Assembly (NCBI RefSeq): GCF_000013665.1 | Contig: NC_007912.1 | Span: 1,722,501 to 1,786,500, forward strand | From: Saccharophagus degradans 2-40 | GTDB lineage: Bacteria; Pseudomonadota; Gammaproteobacteria; Pseudomonadales; Cellvibrionaceae | Direction: 5' to 3' | DNA length: 64,000 nt | Part shown: in pieces, positions 1 to 6,990 of the stretch | How positions within the stretch are numbered: the stretch's first letter is position 1 | Layout: each line of letters opens with the position of its first letter | The notes under the pieces: generated by a model | The model's input: only the letters and a program-made list of their open reading frames with translations | Databases searched by the model: none | Told to the model about the DNA's origin: nothing | Position numbers and translations under genes: made by a program

Positions 1-1
1 A

Positions 2-58
2 GTGGGTGATGCGCCGGGAAGCTATGTGAAGGTTAGGCTCGATCATCAAGCCCTATAA
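2..58 (+). CDS. possible 3' end of an upstream gene (partial)
   Basis: An open frame enters from the left edge and ends at a TAA at 56-58. The visible residues include PGSYVKVRLDH, which resembles the G-x-(Y/F)-V-x-V pattern of TRAM-type RNA-binding C-termini, but 18 residues are too few for assignment. The stop codon lies inside a hairpin that could be its terminator. It could equally be non-coding. Confidence 0.25.
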   Translation: MGDAPGSYVKVRLDHQAL

Positions 59-63
59 GGGCT
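49..63 (+). terminator. short hairpin, possible terminator upstream of phaR
   Basis: AGCCCT (49-54), loop ATA, AGGGCT (58-63), followed by ATACTTCTGTT. The stem is only 6 bp and the following tract is weakly T-rich, so this is a weak candidate for ending the transcript that enters from the left. Confidence 0.3.
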
Positions 64-168
64 ATACTTCTGTTAAAACAGCGCGCAGGTGTTGTTTTGG
101 CTAATGCCAGCTACATTTTAGGGGCAGCCACGGCGCGCTGTTACAGTCATTTATGCGGAAGCTTCACA

Positions 169-657
169 GTGATAACAATTAAAAAATACCCCAATCGTAG
201 GCTCTACGACACCTCTCAAAGTCAATATGTAAACATAGATGGCATTCGCGAGCTGGTTATGCAACACAAAGAGTTTCGCGTAATCGATTCCAAAACAGAG
301 GAAGACCTCACCAAATCGATTTTGCTGCAAATTATTAGTGAAGTGGAGAGCAACGAGAATCAAGCGTTGCTCACACAAACCTTGCTTAAGCAGTTAATCC
401 GCTTTTACGGTAACGATATGCAAGGCTTTATGCGCCAATACTTAGAGCAAAGTGTGGCAACCTTTTTAGACCAGCAAGATACAGTGCAGGGAATGATGAA
501 AGGGGTGATGGATGCATCGTCGCCAATGAACGTATTTGGCCAATTTATAGAGCAAAATATGTCCATGTGGAACGCGTTTACTCAGTCTGCAAAGCCCGCG
601 GCGAGTGGCGCCAAAAAGCCCGAAAAGAACGAGAAACCACCGGAAGAAGACTCATAA
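169..657 (+). CDS. phaR: polyhydroxyalkanoate synthesis repressor PhaR
   Basis: PhaR is a DNA-binding repressor that also binds PHA granules and so releases phasin promoters when polymer is present. The N-terminus ITIKKYPNRRLYDT is the hallmark of the PHB/PHA accumulation regulator DNA-binding domain (about residues 2-60), followed by an accumulation domain with IRFYGNDMQGFMRQYLEQS and a Lys/Pro/Glu-rich tail. A longer frame begins at 97, but GTG at 169 has GGAAG at 157-161 with 7-nt spacing and places the conserved motif at the very N-terminus, giving about 162 aa. The phasin genes follow with PhaR-like sites before each, which fits autoregulated local control. Confidence 0.93.
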   Translation: MITIKKYPNRRLYDTSQSQYVNIDGIRELVMQHKEFRVIDSKTEEDLTKSILLQIISEVESNENQALLTQTLLKQLIRFYGNDMQGFMRQYLEQSVATFLDQQDTVQGMMKGVMDASSPMNVFGQFIEQNMSMWNAFTQSAKPAASGAKKPEKNEKPPEEDS

Positions 658-711
658 CTAACGGTTATTAAGGGTTAATTTAGCTATCGCTAAATGATCT
701 TGTTTCTCTTG

Positions 712-723
712 TGCAGTGCAGCA
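712..723 (+). promoter_or_regulatory. PhaR-like operator, copy 1
   Basis: TGCAGTGCAGCA lies 84 bp upstream of the first phasin start. The same 12-mer recurs exactly at 773-784. Published PhaR sites in other bacteria are TGC/GCA-rich (CTGC-N-GCAG type). Assignment to PhaR is inferred from resemblance and from the neighbouring phaR gene. Confidence 0.6.
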
Positions 724-772
724 AAATTGTCTTGATTCTGTCATGCTCACACCTTACACTTAAGTTGTGTTT

Positions 773-784
773 TGCAGTGCAGCA
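773..784 (+). promoter_or_regulatory. PhaR-like operator, copy 2
   Basis: Exact repeat of TGCAGTGCAGCA 61 bp after copy 1, here as TTTTGCAGTGCAGCA, ending 22 bp before the phasin ATG. A repressor bound here would sit on the promoter or leader, as expected for phasin control. Confidence 0.62.
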
Positions 785-806
785 TAACCCTCAGGAGAAT
801 CACATT

Positions 807-1121
807 ATGTTAGACAAGATCTTTGAACAATCTCAAACCGCTTTTAAACCAATGAGCGATTTAGCCGCATTAAATACTAAGATGCTCGAGGAAGTTGCAG
901 AAAAGCAAAAAGCTTTTGTTAGCGATATGGTAAGCGACAGCATGGCCTACGCTAAAGAGCTTAGTGCTCAGAAAGACTTTTCTGGCATCTATCAAACGCA
1001 AAAGAACTACTTGGAATCTGTGCAAGAAAAAATGATTGCAGCTTCTACAGATGCATACAGTTTTATGACTGCTACCCAAGAGAAAGTAAGCGACGTAATT
1101 AAAAGCAACACGCCAGCGTAA
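807..1121 (+). CDS. phasin family protein
   Basis: Small amphipathic granule-coating protein of about 104 aa, starting MLDKIFEQSQTAFKPMSDLAALN. The length, the helical heptad-like composition and phrases such as NTKMLEEVAEKQKAF and YLESVQEKM fit phasin family 1 (PhaP type). ATG at 807 is chosen over a longer frame from 711 because AGGAG (793-797) lies 9 nt upstream and the longer frame would run through the two PhaR-like repeats. It is expected to coat PHA granules and to be repressed by PhaR. A strong terminator follows, so it is probably monocistronic. Confidence 0.88.
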   Translation: MLDKIFEQSQTAFKPMSDLAALNTKMLEEVAEKQKAFVSDMVSDSMAYAKELSAQKDFSGIYQTQKNYLESVQEKMIAASTDAYSFMTATQEKVSDVIKSNTPA

Positions 1122-1155
1122 GGTAGATTTGAGCGTGTTACTTGTCTGATGTTGA

Positions 1156-1179
1156 AGCCCGGTACTGCCGGGCTTTTTA
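1156..1179 (+). terminator. Rho-independent terminator after phasin
   Basis: AGCCCGG, loop TACTG, CCGGGCT, then TTTTT. A 7-bp GC-rich stem with a U-tract directly after, 35 bp beyond the phasin stop. Confidence 0.85.
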
Positions 1180-1273
1180 ATGTCTGGATGGAAACATTTT
1201 AGAAAAAACGCACAATTTTTTTAATTGGCGCCAAAGGGTATTGATGTTGGCCTTTGGCAAGAATAATATTTGA

Positions 1274-1288
1274 TGCTGCGCCGCAAAA
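1274..1288 (-). promoter_or_regulatory. PhaR-like operator, inverted copy
   Basis: Read on the minus strand this is TTTTGCGGCGCAGCA, matching the TTTTGCAGTGCAGCA copy at 770-784 at 13 of 15 positions. It lies 44 bp before the second phasin-like gene. Recurrence before both granule genes supports a shared regulator. Confidence 0.5.
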
Positions 1289-1331
1289 TTCACGTTTGTG
1301 GGCGGGTTTCTCGCCTGACTAGGAGTGTGTT

Positions 1332-1862
1332 ATGGACTACAGATTTTCAAATCAAGTTTCAGAGCAAGTTTCGGAACAAATCGGGCCGGTATTTGCGCCA
1401 ATGTTGGCTCTCTGGGATGCCAACCTTAAAGCCTTCGAGGCAGTACTTGGGCAGCAAGCCCAACTGCTAGATGAGGTGGTTGTTAGTTGTTCAGAATTGG
1501 CTGATGATTTATCAAAGGCTGACTCTTTAGAAACCGTATGGACGTTACATAAAAAATGCTCTAGTAAGTTGCAGGGTATTTATGTCGACTCCATAAAGAA
1601 AACGCCACAAGCTTTTAAAGAGAGTGAAGCGTTAATGGTGGAAGCGTTAGAAAACGCAGGTGATTTTAGTGCGCTTACTGCGGAATTTGAAAAAGTGACT
1701 CAAGCATCGCCAGCCAAGCCTGCTAAGAAAGCAGCGGCTACAAAACCCGCGGCAAAGAAAACAGCTGCCAAGAAAAAGACGGCTAAAAAAGCAGAACCTC
1801 AACCAGAGGCAGCTAGCGAGCCTGTAAAAGCGGAAGAGCAAGAATTAGAAACACACAATTAA
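1332..1862 (+). CDS. phasin-like protein with Lys/Ala/Pro-rich histone-like tail
   Basis: A 176-aa protein. Residues 1-115 resemble a phasin domain (LWDANLKAFEAVLGQQAQLLDE, with paired helices). From about residue 127 the chain becomes a low-complexity basic tail with repeats of the AAKKTAAKK kind, then an acidic end. This layout recalls pseudomonad PhaF, whose phasin domain is joined to a histone-like DNA-binding tail that links granules to the nucleoid. Function by analogy is granule coating plus DNA tethering. AGGAG at 1320-1324 sits 7 nt before the ATG. It is probably transcribed alone from the region holding the inverted PhaR-like site. Confidence 0.8.
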   Translation: MDYRFSNQVSEQVSEQIGPVFAPMLALWDANLKAFEAVLGQQAQLLDEVVVSCSELADDLSKADSLETVWTLHKKCSSKLQGIYVDSIKKTPQAFKESEALMVEALENAGDFSALTAEFEKVTQASPAKPAKKAAATKPAAKKTAAKKKTAKKAEPQPEAASEPVKAEEQELETHN

Positions 1863-1880
1863 GCGTGTGTTGCAGGAAGT

Positions 1881-1918
1881 AAAAAGCGCAGCTGGCGTGT
1901 ATTTCGTCTAGCTGCGCT
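1881..1918 (-). terminator. terminator hairpin between phasin 2 and phaB
   Basis: AGCGCAGCT (1885-1893), 16-nt loop, AGCTGCGCT (1910-1918). On the minus strand the stem is followed by TTTT, so it best serves phaB. On the plus strand it could still stall transcripts of the phasin-like gene. Confidence 0.6.
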
Positions 1919-1936
1919 GTAAGCGGCGAAAGTTGC

Positions 1937-2659
1937 TTAATACATGTGTTGGCCACCGTTAATTGACAGGGTAGAGCCAGTAATAAAGCCCGCGTTATCA
2001 GATACTAAAAACTCTACGCCACGGGCAATTTCTTCTGCCTCACCCAATCGCCCAACAGGGATTTTGGCAATAATCTTTTCAAGCACCTTTTCTGGTACTG
2101 CGCGTACCATATCTGTAGCAATGTAGCCTGGCGCAATAGCGTTTACGGTAATGCCCTGGTTTGCCCCTTCTTGTGCCAATGCTTTAGTAAAGCCGTGAAT
2201 ACCAGATTTGGCAGCGGCGTAGTTAACTTGACCATATTGGCCTGCCTGGCCGTTTATAGACCCAATATTAACAATACGACCAAACTTGTTTTCACGCATC
2301 GCTTCAATCACGTTGCGGCACATGTTAAAGCAAGAGCCAAGGTTGGTATCCAGCACTTGGTGCCACTGCTCGGCACTCATTTTATGAATAGTGCTGTCGC
2401 GAGTAATGCCCGCATTGTTAACAAGAATTTCTATTGGCCCCATATCACTAGTGATTTTTTTAACGGCTTCTGTACACGCGTCAAAACTAGATACGTCAAA
2501 TTTAATCACGGGGATGTCATGTTTTTCTTTGAATTTATTGGCGCTCTCATCGTTGCCTGCATAGCTAGCAACAACGCGATAACCTGCTTCTTTTAAACGA
2601 ACTGAAATCGCTTCACCAATTCCCCGAGTACCGCCAGTCACTAGTGCTAATCTACTCAT
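1937..2659 (-). CDS. phaB: acetoacetyl-CoA reductase (PHB pathway)
   Basis: A 240-aa short-chain dehydrogenase that reduces acetoacetyl-CoA to (R)-3-hydroxybutyryl-CoA with NADPH, the second step of PHB synthesis. Visible: nucleotide motif TGGTRGIG (residues 8-15), NNAG (81-84), catalytic Ser134, Tyr147 and Lys151 (NIGS...YAAAK), and a C-terminal TGSTLSINGG typical of PhaB/FabG. The genomic setting beside phaR and phasins favours PhaB over FabG. It is divergent from the thioredoxin gene across a 324-bp gap. AAGGAG lies upstream at a somewhat long spacing. No PHA synthase is in the window. Confidence 0.9.
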   Translation of the reverse strand: MSRLALVTGGTRGIGEAISVRLKEAGYRVVASYAGNDESANKFKEKHDIPVIKFDVSSFDACTEAVKKITSDMGPIEILVNNAGITRDSTIHKMSAEQWHQVLDTNLGSCFNMCRNVIEAMRENKFGRIVNIGSINGQAGQYGQVNYAAAKSGIHGFTKALAQEGANQGITVNAIAPGYIATDMVRAVPEKVLEKIIAKIPVGRLGEAEEIARGVEFLVSDNAGFITGSTLSINGGQHMY

Positions 2660-2983
2660 ACTGTGTAATCTCCTTGCATACTTGAATGGTCGAACAGTTA
2701 AAACAAATCAATAGCTCTTAACGCCTTTGCTAAAAAAGCGTCGCGAGAGTGTAGTGGGCAACTACTGCACCAATATTACGCTAGCTACTCACACTATGAA
2801 CATGGTCTAAATCAAAATGTGGCACGCCGAACACATTTGTTTGCAGCTTATGCTCGAAAACGGCGCGTGAACTTGTTTTTTTATCATTAAGCCCCACTTT
2901 AGGTGCAGGTTAATAAACAACAAAGTCATATTGGCGCATGCAAACTAGAGACTGCATAAACTGTGCCTAACTGGAGTGCAATA
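2660..2983. other. divergent intergenic region phaB / cnoX
   Basis: About 320 bp without a convincing gene. It must hold promoters for phaB (minus) and cnoX (plus). A half-match to the PhaR-like box (GTGCAGTAG on the minus strand near 2763-2771) is visible but weak. No clear terminator or longer repeat was seen. Confidence 0.4.
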
Positions 2984-3841
2984 ATGAGTGAGCATATTGT
3001 AGAGATAACCCTAGAAAATGCGCAGGCGCAGCTAATTGAAGAGTCTTTTAACCGCCCAGTGTTGATAGATTTTTGGGCCGAGTGGTGCGAACCGTGTAAA
3101 TCTTTAATGCCAGTGCTAGAAAAACTGGCCAACGAGTATGCCGGCCAGTTTTTATTGGCAAAAGTAAACGCCGATGAGCTAAACATGATTGCCAGCCAAT
3201 TTGGTGTGCGAAGCCTGCCAACGGTAATGGTAATGAAAGACGGCCAGCCAGTAGACGGTTTTAACGGTGCGCAGCCAGAGCAGACGGTGCGTGAATTGTT
3301 AAACAAATATCTACCCAAGCCCTGGGAGCTGGCACTTGGTCGCGCCAAGTTGTTAATGGAAGAAGAAAAGTACGGTGAGGCAATAGCTGAATTAACACCT
3401 GCATACGAAGAATCTATGCAGGCTGCTGCGGTACTTTTTGCCTTGGTTGATTGCTATATCAATATTAAGCGTTTTGAGCAGGCCGAAGAACTGCTGGACT
3501 CGGTGAAGCTGGTAGATCAGCAAGATGCTGAATACGGCAACCTGCGTTCGCAGCTCGATATTGCCAAACAGGCTGGTAAGTCGCCAGAAATCGAAACCCT
3601 CGAGGCGGCACTGGCTGCCGACCCAGATAATATAGATACAAAAATGCAATTAGCCGCCCAGTATACTCATGGCGAATACCATAAAGATGCGCTTGAGTTA
3701 CTGTTTCCGCTGTTGCGTAAAAGCCTTAATGCAAAAGATGGCGAAGTGAAAAAACAGTATGTCGATATATTAGCTGTGTTAGGCAAAGGCGACCCTTTGG
3801 CGGTTGAATATCAGCGCAAGCTTTACACGTTGATGTATTAA
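2984..3841 (+). CDS. cnoX: thioredoxin-TPR co-chaperone (CnoX/YbbN family)
   Basis: A 285-aa cytoplasmic protein with an N-terminal thioredoxin fold (about 1-110) and C-terminal TPR-like helices. In E. coli, CnoX is a chlorine-activated holdase that passes clients to GroEL and DnaK. Here the active site reads WCEPC (residues 34-38) and a cis-Pro loop RSLPTVMV is present, so unlike the E. coli form it keeps a complete CXXC and could also act as an oxidoreductase. ATG at 2984 is preferred to the upstream GTG at 2963 because GGAG (2973-2976) is spaced 7 nt from it. It is transcribed away from phaB and ends 205 bp before serC. Confidence 0.88.
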   Translation: MSEHIVEITLENAQAQLIEESFNRPVLIDFWAEWCEPCKSLMPVLEKLANEYAGQFLLAKVNADELNMIASQFGVRSLPTVMVMKDGQPVDGFNGAQPEQTVRELLNKYLPKPWELALGRAKLLMEEEKYGEAIAELTPAYEESMQAAAVLFALVDCYINIKRFEQAEELLDSVKLVDQQDAEYGNLRSQLDIAKQAGKSPEIETLEAALAADPDNIDTKMQLAAQYTHGEYHKDALELLFPLLRKSLNAKDGEVKKQYVDILAVLGKGDPLAVEYQRKLYTLMY

Positions 3842-4002
3842 CAGCTTTTTACCGCTTTTTTGTGCAGAATTAGCCTCCAATTTGACTGAAAAGCGCCCGT
3901 TATCCTTACCTAGAGCTAGGTTTTAATGGCATAATGGCGCCCCATTTTTATGGCCGCTTACGGGCGGTGAGCTAAAAATAGTTTCTTATACGTTACCCAT
4001 AA

Positions 4003-4030
4003 AGGCCCTCAACGAGTGAGGGCTTTTACG
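4003..4030 (+). terminator. terminator-like hairpin in the serC leader (attenuator candidate)
   Basis: GCCCTCA (4005-4011), loop ACGAG, TGAGGGC (4017-4023), then TTTT. The hairpin ends about 10 nt before the serC ribosome binding site, leaving no room for a promoter after it. It is therefore either a leaky terminator of cnoX or an attenuator that controls serC. A short palindrome ACCTAG-AG-CTAGGT lies further upstream at 3908-3921. Confidence 0.65.
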
Positions 4031-4046
4031 TTTATTGAGGAAGATC

Positions 4047-5162
4047 ATGCAGCCGCAAAGCAAGCCCAACAACCCTAATTTTTCTTCTGGCCCATGCAGC
4101 AAGCGCCCAGGTTACGATGTAAGTGCGCTTCAGCTAGATACCTTAGGCCGTTCGCACCGCTCTAGTTTAGGTAAAGAAGTGCTAGCCCGTGCCTGTAGCT
4201 TGACTGCCGAGCTTTTGGGTTTACCCGAAGGTTACCGCGTAGGTATTGTGCCAGGCTCCGATACTGGCGCTGTGGAAATGGCTATGTGGTCTATGCTCGG
4301 CCAGCGCGGTGTAGATGTACTTGCGTGGGAATCCTTTGGTAGCGGTTGGGTTACCGATATTATAAAACAGTTAAAGTTGGATAATGTACGCGTTATGGAA
4401 GCCGATTATGGCTTACTTCCAAACTTGGCGGAGGTTAACTTCGCTAACGATGTGGTGTTCACTTGGAACGGCACAACCTCTGGCGTAAAAGTACCAAATG
4501 GCGACTGGATAGCTGACGATCGCGAAGGCCTAACTATTTGCGATGCCACATCAGCCGTTTTCGCTATGGATTTACCATGGGAAAAGCTCGATGTTGTAAC
4601 CTATAGCTGGCAGAAAGTGTTGGGTGGTGAAGGCGCGCACGGCATGTTAATTCTTAGTCCACGTGCAGTTGAGCGTTTAGAAAGTTATACCCCTTCTTGG
4701 CCTATGCCAAAACTATTCCGCATGACTAAAGGCGGCAAGTTAGTAGAAGGTATCTTCCGCGGTGAAACCATTAACACCCCATCCATGTTGGCTGTTGCCG
4801 ATTACGTTGATGCCCTAGAGTGGGTGCAAAGTATTGGCGGTGTAAGCGAAGCCATCAAGCGTTCTGAAGCTAACTTAGCGGTTATAGAGAAGTTTGTGGC
4901 AGAAAACGACTGGATCAACTTCTTGGCAGCCTCTAAAGAAACGCTATCTAATACCAGCGTATGCCTAACCTTAAAGGCCGATGCCGACCAGGTTAAAGCA
5001 TTCGTTAAATTGCTAGATAAAGAAGGCGTTGCATACGATATTGGCGCATACCGCGATGCTCCGGCAGGTATCCGTATTTGGTGTGGTGCGACAGTTGAGT
5101 CTGCAGATTTAGAAGCATTAATGCCTTGGATGACGTGGGCATACCAACAGGTAACTGCGTAG
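4047..5162 (+). CDS. serC: phosphoserine aminotransferase
   Basis: A PLP enzyme converting 3-phosphohydroxypyruvate and glutamate to phosphoserine, the second step of serine synthesis, and also used in pyridoxine synthesis. The start [14 protein letters not shown] and the PLP-lysine region [14 protein letters not shown] (Lys near residue 190) match the SerC subfamily known from Methanosarcina and alphaproteobacteria rather than the E. coli type. Length 371 aa. ATG at 4047 has GAGGAAGA just upstream, so a TTG at 4035 is rejected. serA follows in the same direction after 375 bp, so the two pathway enzymes are adjacent but probably separately transcribed. Confidence 0.93.
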   Translation: MQPQSKPNNPNFSSGPCSKRPGYDVSALQLDTLGRSHRSSLGKEVLARACSLTAELLGLPEGYRVGIVPGSDTGAVEMAMWSMLGQRGVDVLAWESFGSGWVTDIIKQLKLDNVRVMEADYGLLPNLAEVNFANDVVFTWNGTTSGVKVPNGDWIADDREGLTICDATSAVFAMDLPWEKLDVVTYSWQKVLGGEGAHGMLILSPRAVERLESYTPSWPMPKLFRMTKGGKLVEGIFRGETINTPSMLAVADYVDALEWVQSIGGVSEAIKRSEANLAVIEKFVAENDWINFLAASKETLSNTSVCLTLKADADQVKAFVKLLDKEGVAYDIGAYRDAPAGIRIWCGATVESADLEALMPWMTWAYQQVTA

Positions 5163-5231
5163 TTGCTAATTTAGTTTGCCTGTTTATAGGTATCTATTCT
5201 ATGGGTATCTATTCTTAGCTACCTAATGTTG

Positions 5232-5253
5232 AGTGTCTATTTTTAGACACTTA
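5232..5253 (+). terminator. hairpin after serC
   Basis: AGTGTCTA, loop TTTT, TAGACACT, then TATTTATAG. An 8-bp AT-rich stem about 70 bp after the serC stop, a weak candidate for the serC terminator. Just upstream the phrase GGTATCTATTCT occurs twice in close succession. Confidence 0.45.
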
Positions 5254-5280
5254 TTTATAGCCAACTATTACTTCGCGCAT

Positions 5281-5308
5281 AAAAAAGCCCTAGCAAAGTT
5301 GCTAGGGC
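5281..5308 (-). terminator. strong hairpin with U-tract on the minus strand
   Basis: GCCCTAGCAA (5287-5296), loop AG, TTGCTAGGGC (5299-5308), with AAAAAA at 5281-5286. The U-tract therefore forms only in minus-strand RNA. Both flanking genes (serC, serA) run on the plus strand, so no annotated gene explains this orientation. The 228 bp between it and the serA start otherwise hold no recognised feature. Confidence 0.6.
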
Positions 5309-5537
5309 CCAAACGAAGAAACAAGGTTTACCCAACTTAAGGTCGTGTAATAACGAATTTAAGAAAGGTACTAGCTATATAGCAAGATCAAGGCCAATAA
5401 AAATAACGTTAAATAACAACAGTTTATAATAAACCCGCCAAAAGGTTGTTAATAATTTCGACAGATTGCCGGTTAAGGTTTGACCGCAACGTGGCAGCGC
5501 TTTTGGGCAACTCACATTCTGTAGGGTGTAAAAACTT

Positions 5538-6710
5538 ATGTATCAAATTCGCACATACAACAAAATTTCCGATAAGGGCTTAAGCCGCTTTAGCAAAGAC
5601 CAATACAACGTAGGCGAAGATGTTGGCCAACCAGACGCTGTAATTTTACGCAGCCAAAAGCTTCACAATGAGCCGTTACCAGAGTCTGTTTTAGGCGTGG
5701 CTCGAGCAGGGGCTGGCGTAAACAATGTACCGGTAGAGGAATACACCAAAAAGGGTATTGTTGTTTTTAACACCCCTGGTGCAAATGCTAACGCGGTAAA
5801 AGAGTTGGTGTTGGCTGGTATGTTGTTGGGTTCGCGCGGCATTCTGCAGGGCAAAGACTACGTAAATACTCTTGGCGATATGACCGATGCGGGTGAAATG
5901 TCTAAATTGTTAGAAGCTGAGAAAAAGCGTTTTGCCGGTAGCGAATTAGCAGGTAAAAAATTAGGCATTATAGGTTTGGGCGCCATTGGCTCTATGGTGG
6001 CGAACGCCGCTCTTGCACTAGATATGGAAGTGCTAGGTTTCGACCCTGCGTTATCGGTAGAGGCAGCATGGCGTTTATCTAGCAATGTACGCCGCATGGA
6101 AAGCGTGCAGGCGTTGTTATCTCAAGTGGACTACGTTTCATTGCATGTGCCAGCTATAGAGGCAACACGCAATTTAATTAACGCAGAAACGCTAAGTGTT
6201 ATGAAGCCAAACGCGGTTATTTTGAACTTTGCACGCGAAGCCATTGTGGATGCATCTGCTGTTGTAGAAGCCCTAAATGCAGGCAAGCTTGGCCAGTATA
6301 TTTGCGACTTCCCAGAGCCTTGCTTGATTGGTCACGACAAAGTGGTTGCTTTGCCGCACATTGGCGCCAGTACCGCAGAAGCTGAAGAAAACTGCGCTGT
6401 TATGGCTGCCAACCAGTTGATGGACTTTTTAGAGAATGGCAACATTGTTAACTCTGTAAACTTCCCGCACACCGTTATGGCGCGTGGCGAAGGTGGTTGC
6501 CGTATTACCTTTACCAACGAAAACGTGTCGGGTGTATTAGGTAATGTGCTTTCTGTGTTTGCTGCCAATAATGTGAACGTTATCGATATGGTAAATAAAA
6601 GCCGTAACGACGTGGCGTACAATATTTTGGACTTGGCAGAAAAGCCAAGCGAAGACGTAATTGCAGCCTTAAAGGCCGTTGAGCACGTTATTTCTTTGCG
6701 TGTTATTTAA
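5538..6710 (+). CDS. serA: D-3-phosphoglycerate dehydrogenase
   Basis: Oxidises 3-phosphoglycerate to 3-phosphohydroxypyruvate with NAD, the first step of serine synthesis. The 390-aa chain has a substrate-binding segment (ARAGAGVNNVP), a Rossmann motif GLGAIGS, catalytic Arg in NFAREAIV, Glu in the FPEP region and His in LPHIGAST, and a C-terminal ACT domain from about residue 320 that probably binds serine for feedback inhibition. It lacks the extra intervening domain of long SerA forms. The ATG start has only a weak upstream GGG-type ribosome site. Confidence 0.94.
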   Translation: MYQIRTYNKISDKGLSRFSKDQYNVGEDVGQPDAVILRSQKLHNEPLPESVLGVARAGAGVNNVPVEEYTKKGIVVFNTPGANANAVKELVLAGMLLGSRGILQGKDYVNTLGDMTDAGEMSKLLEAEKKRFAGSELAGKKLGIIGLGAIGSMVANAALALDMEVLGFDPALSVEAAWRLSSNVRRMESVQALLSQVDYVSLHVPAIEATRNLINAETLSVMKPNAVILNFAREAIVDASAVVEALNAGKLGQYICDFPEPCLIGHDKVVALPHIGASTAEAEENCAVMAANQLMDFLENGNIVNSVNFPHTVMARGEGGCRITFTNENVSGVLGNVLSVFAANNVNVIDMVNKSRNDVAYNILDLAEKPSEDVIAALKAVEHVISLRVI

Positions 6711-6724
6711 TCAAAGTTTTGTGT

Positions 6725-6770
6725 GTAGGGCGGTTGCTGGTTAATTCTTCTGCAACTGGCCTACAGTTTT
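6725..6770 (+). terminator. long hairpin after serA
   Basis: A 13-bp stem (6725-6737 with 6752-6764, one mismatch and one wobble) is followed by AGTTTT. An outer repeat TTAATCAAA (6707-6715, containing the serA stop) pairs with TTTGATTAA (6768-6776), so the whole 70-bp region can fold as one long hairpin. Confidence 0.6.
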
Positions 6771-6867
6771 GATTAAGCACTTGCAAACACGGGCAAATTA
6801 GGGATAATGCCCACCCCTTGAGTAACTCTTTGTTTACTCAATTGGCGATGAAAATCGCTTTGCTATG

Positions 6868-6975
6868 GTGGCCCAGCTTGGTCCCCCCGCAACAATTCGC
6901 TACGAACCCCGCCAGGCCCGGAAGGGAGCAACGGTAGTAGTATAATTGTGTGCCGGGGTGTGGCTGGGTTGGGTC
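6868..6975 (+). ncRNA. ffs: signal recognition particle RNA (4.5S, small bacterial type)
   Basis: The conserved apical core GCCAGGCCCGGAAGGGAGCA (6911-6930), with a GGAA tetraloop and the asymmetric internal loop that binds Ffh, is plainly visible. The arms CCCAGC (6872-6877) and GCTGGG (6962-6967), and CAATT with AATTG nearer the loop, close the hairpin. The layout matches E. coli 4.5S RNA (about 110 nt), including CCCGCAAC on the 5' side and GTGTGCCGGG on the 3' side. The exact ends are approximate. With Ffh it targets membrane proteins to FtsY and the translocon. Confidence 0.95.
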
Positions 6976-6990
6976 ATCTCCAATCTTGTT

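Noticed and set aside
2171..2596. 141-aa open frame antisense to phaB
   Set aside because: It lies wholly within phaB on the other strand; composition reflects the phaB codons and there is no ribosome site.
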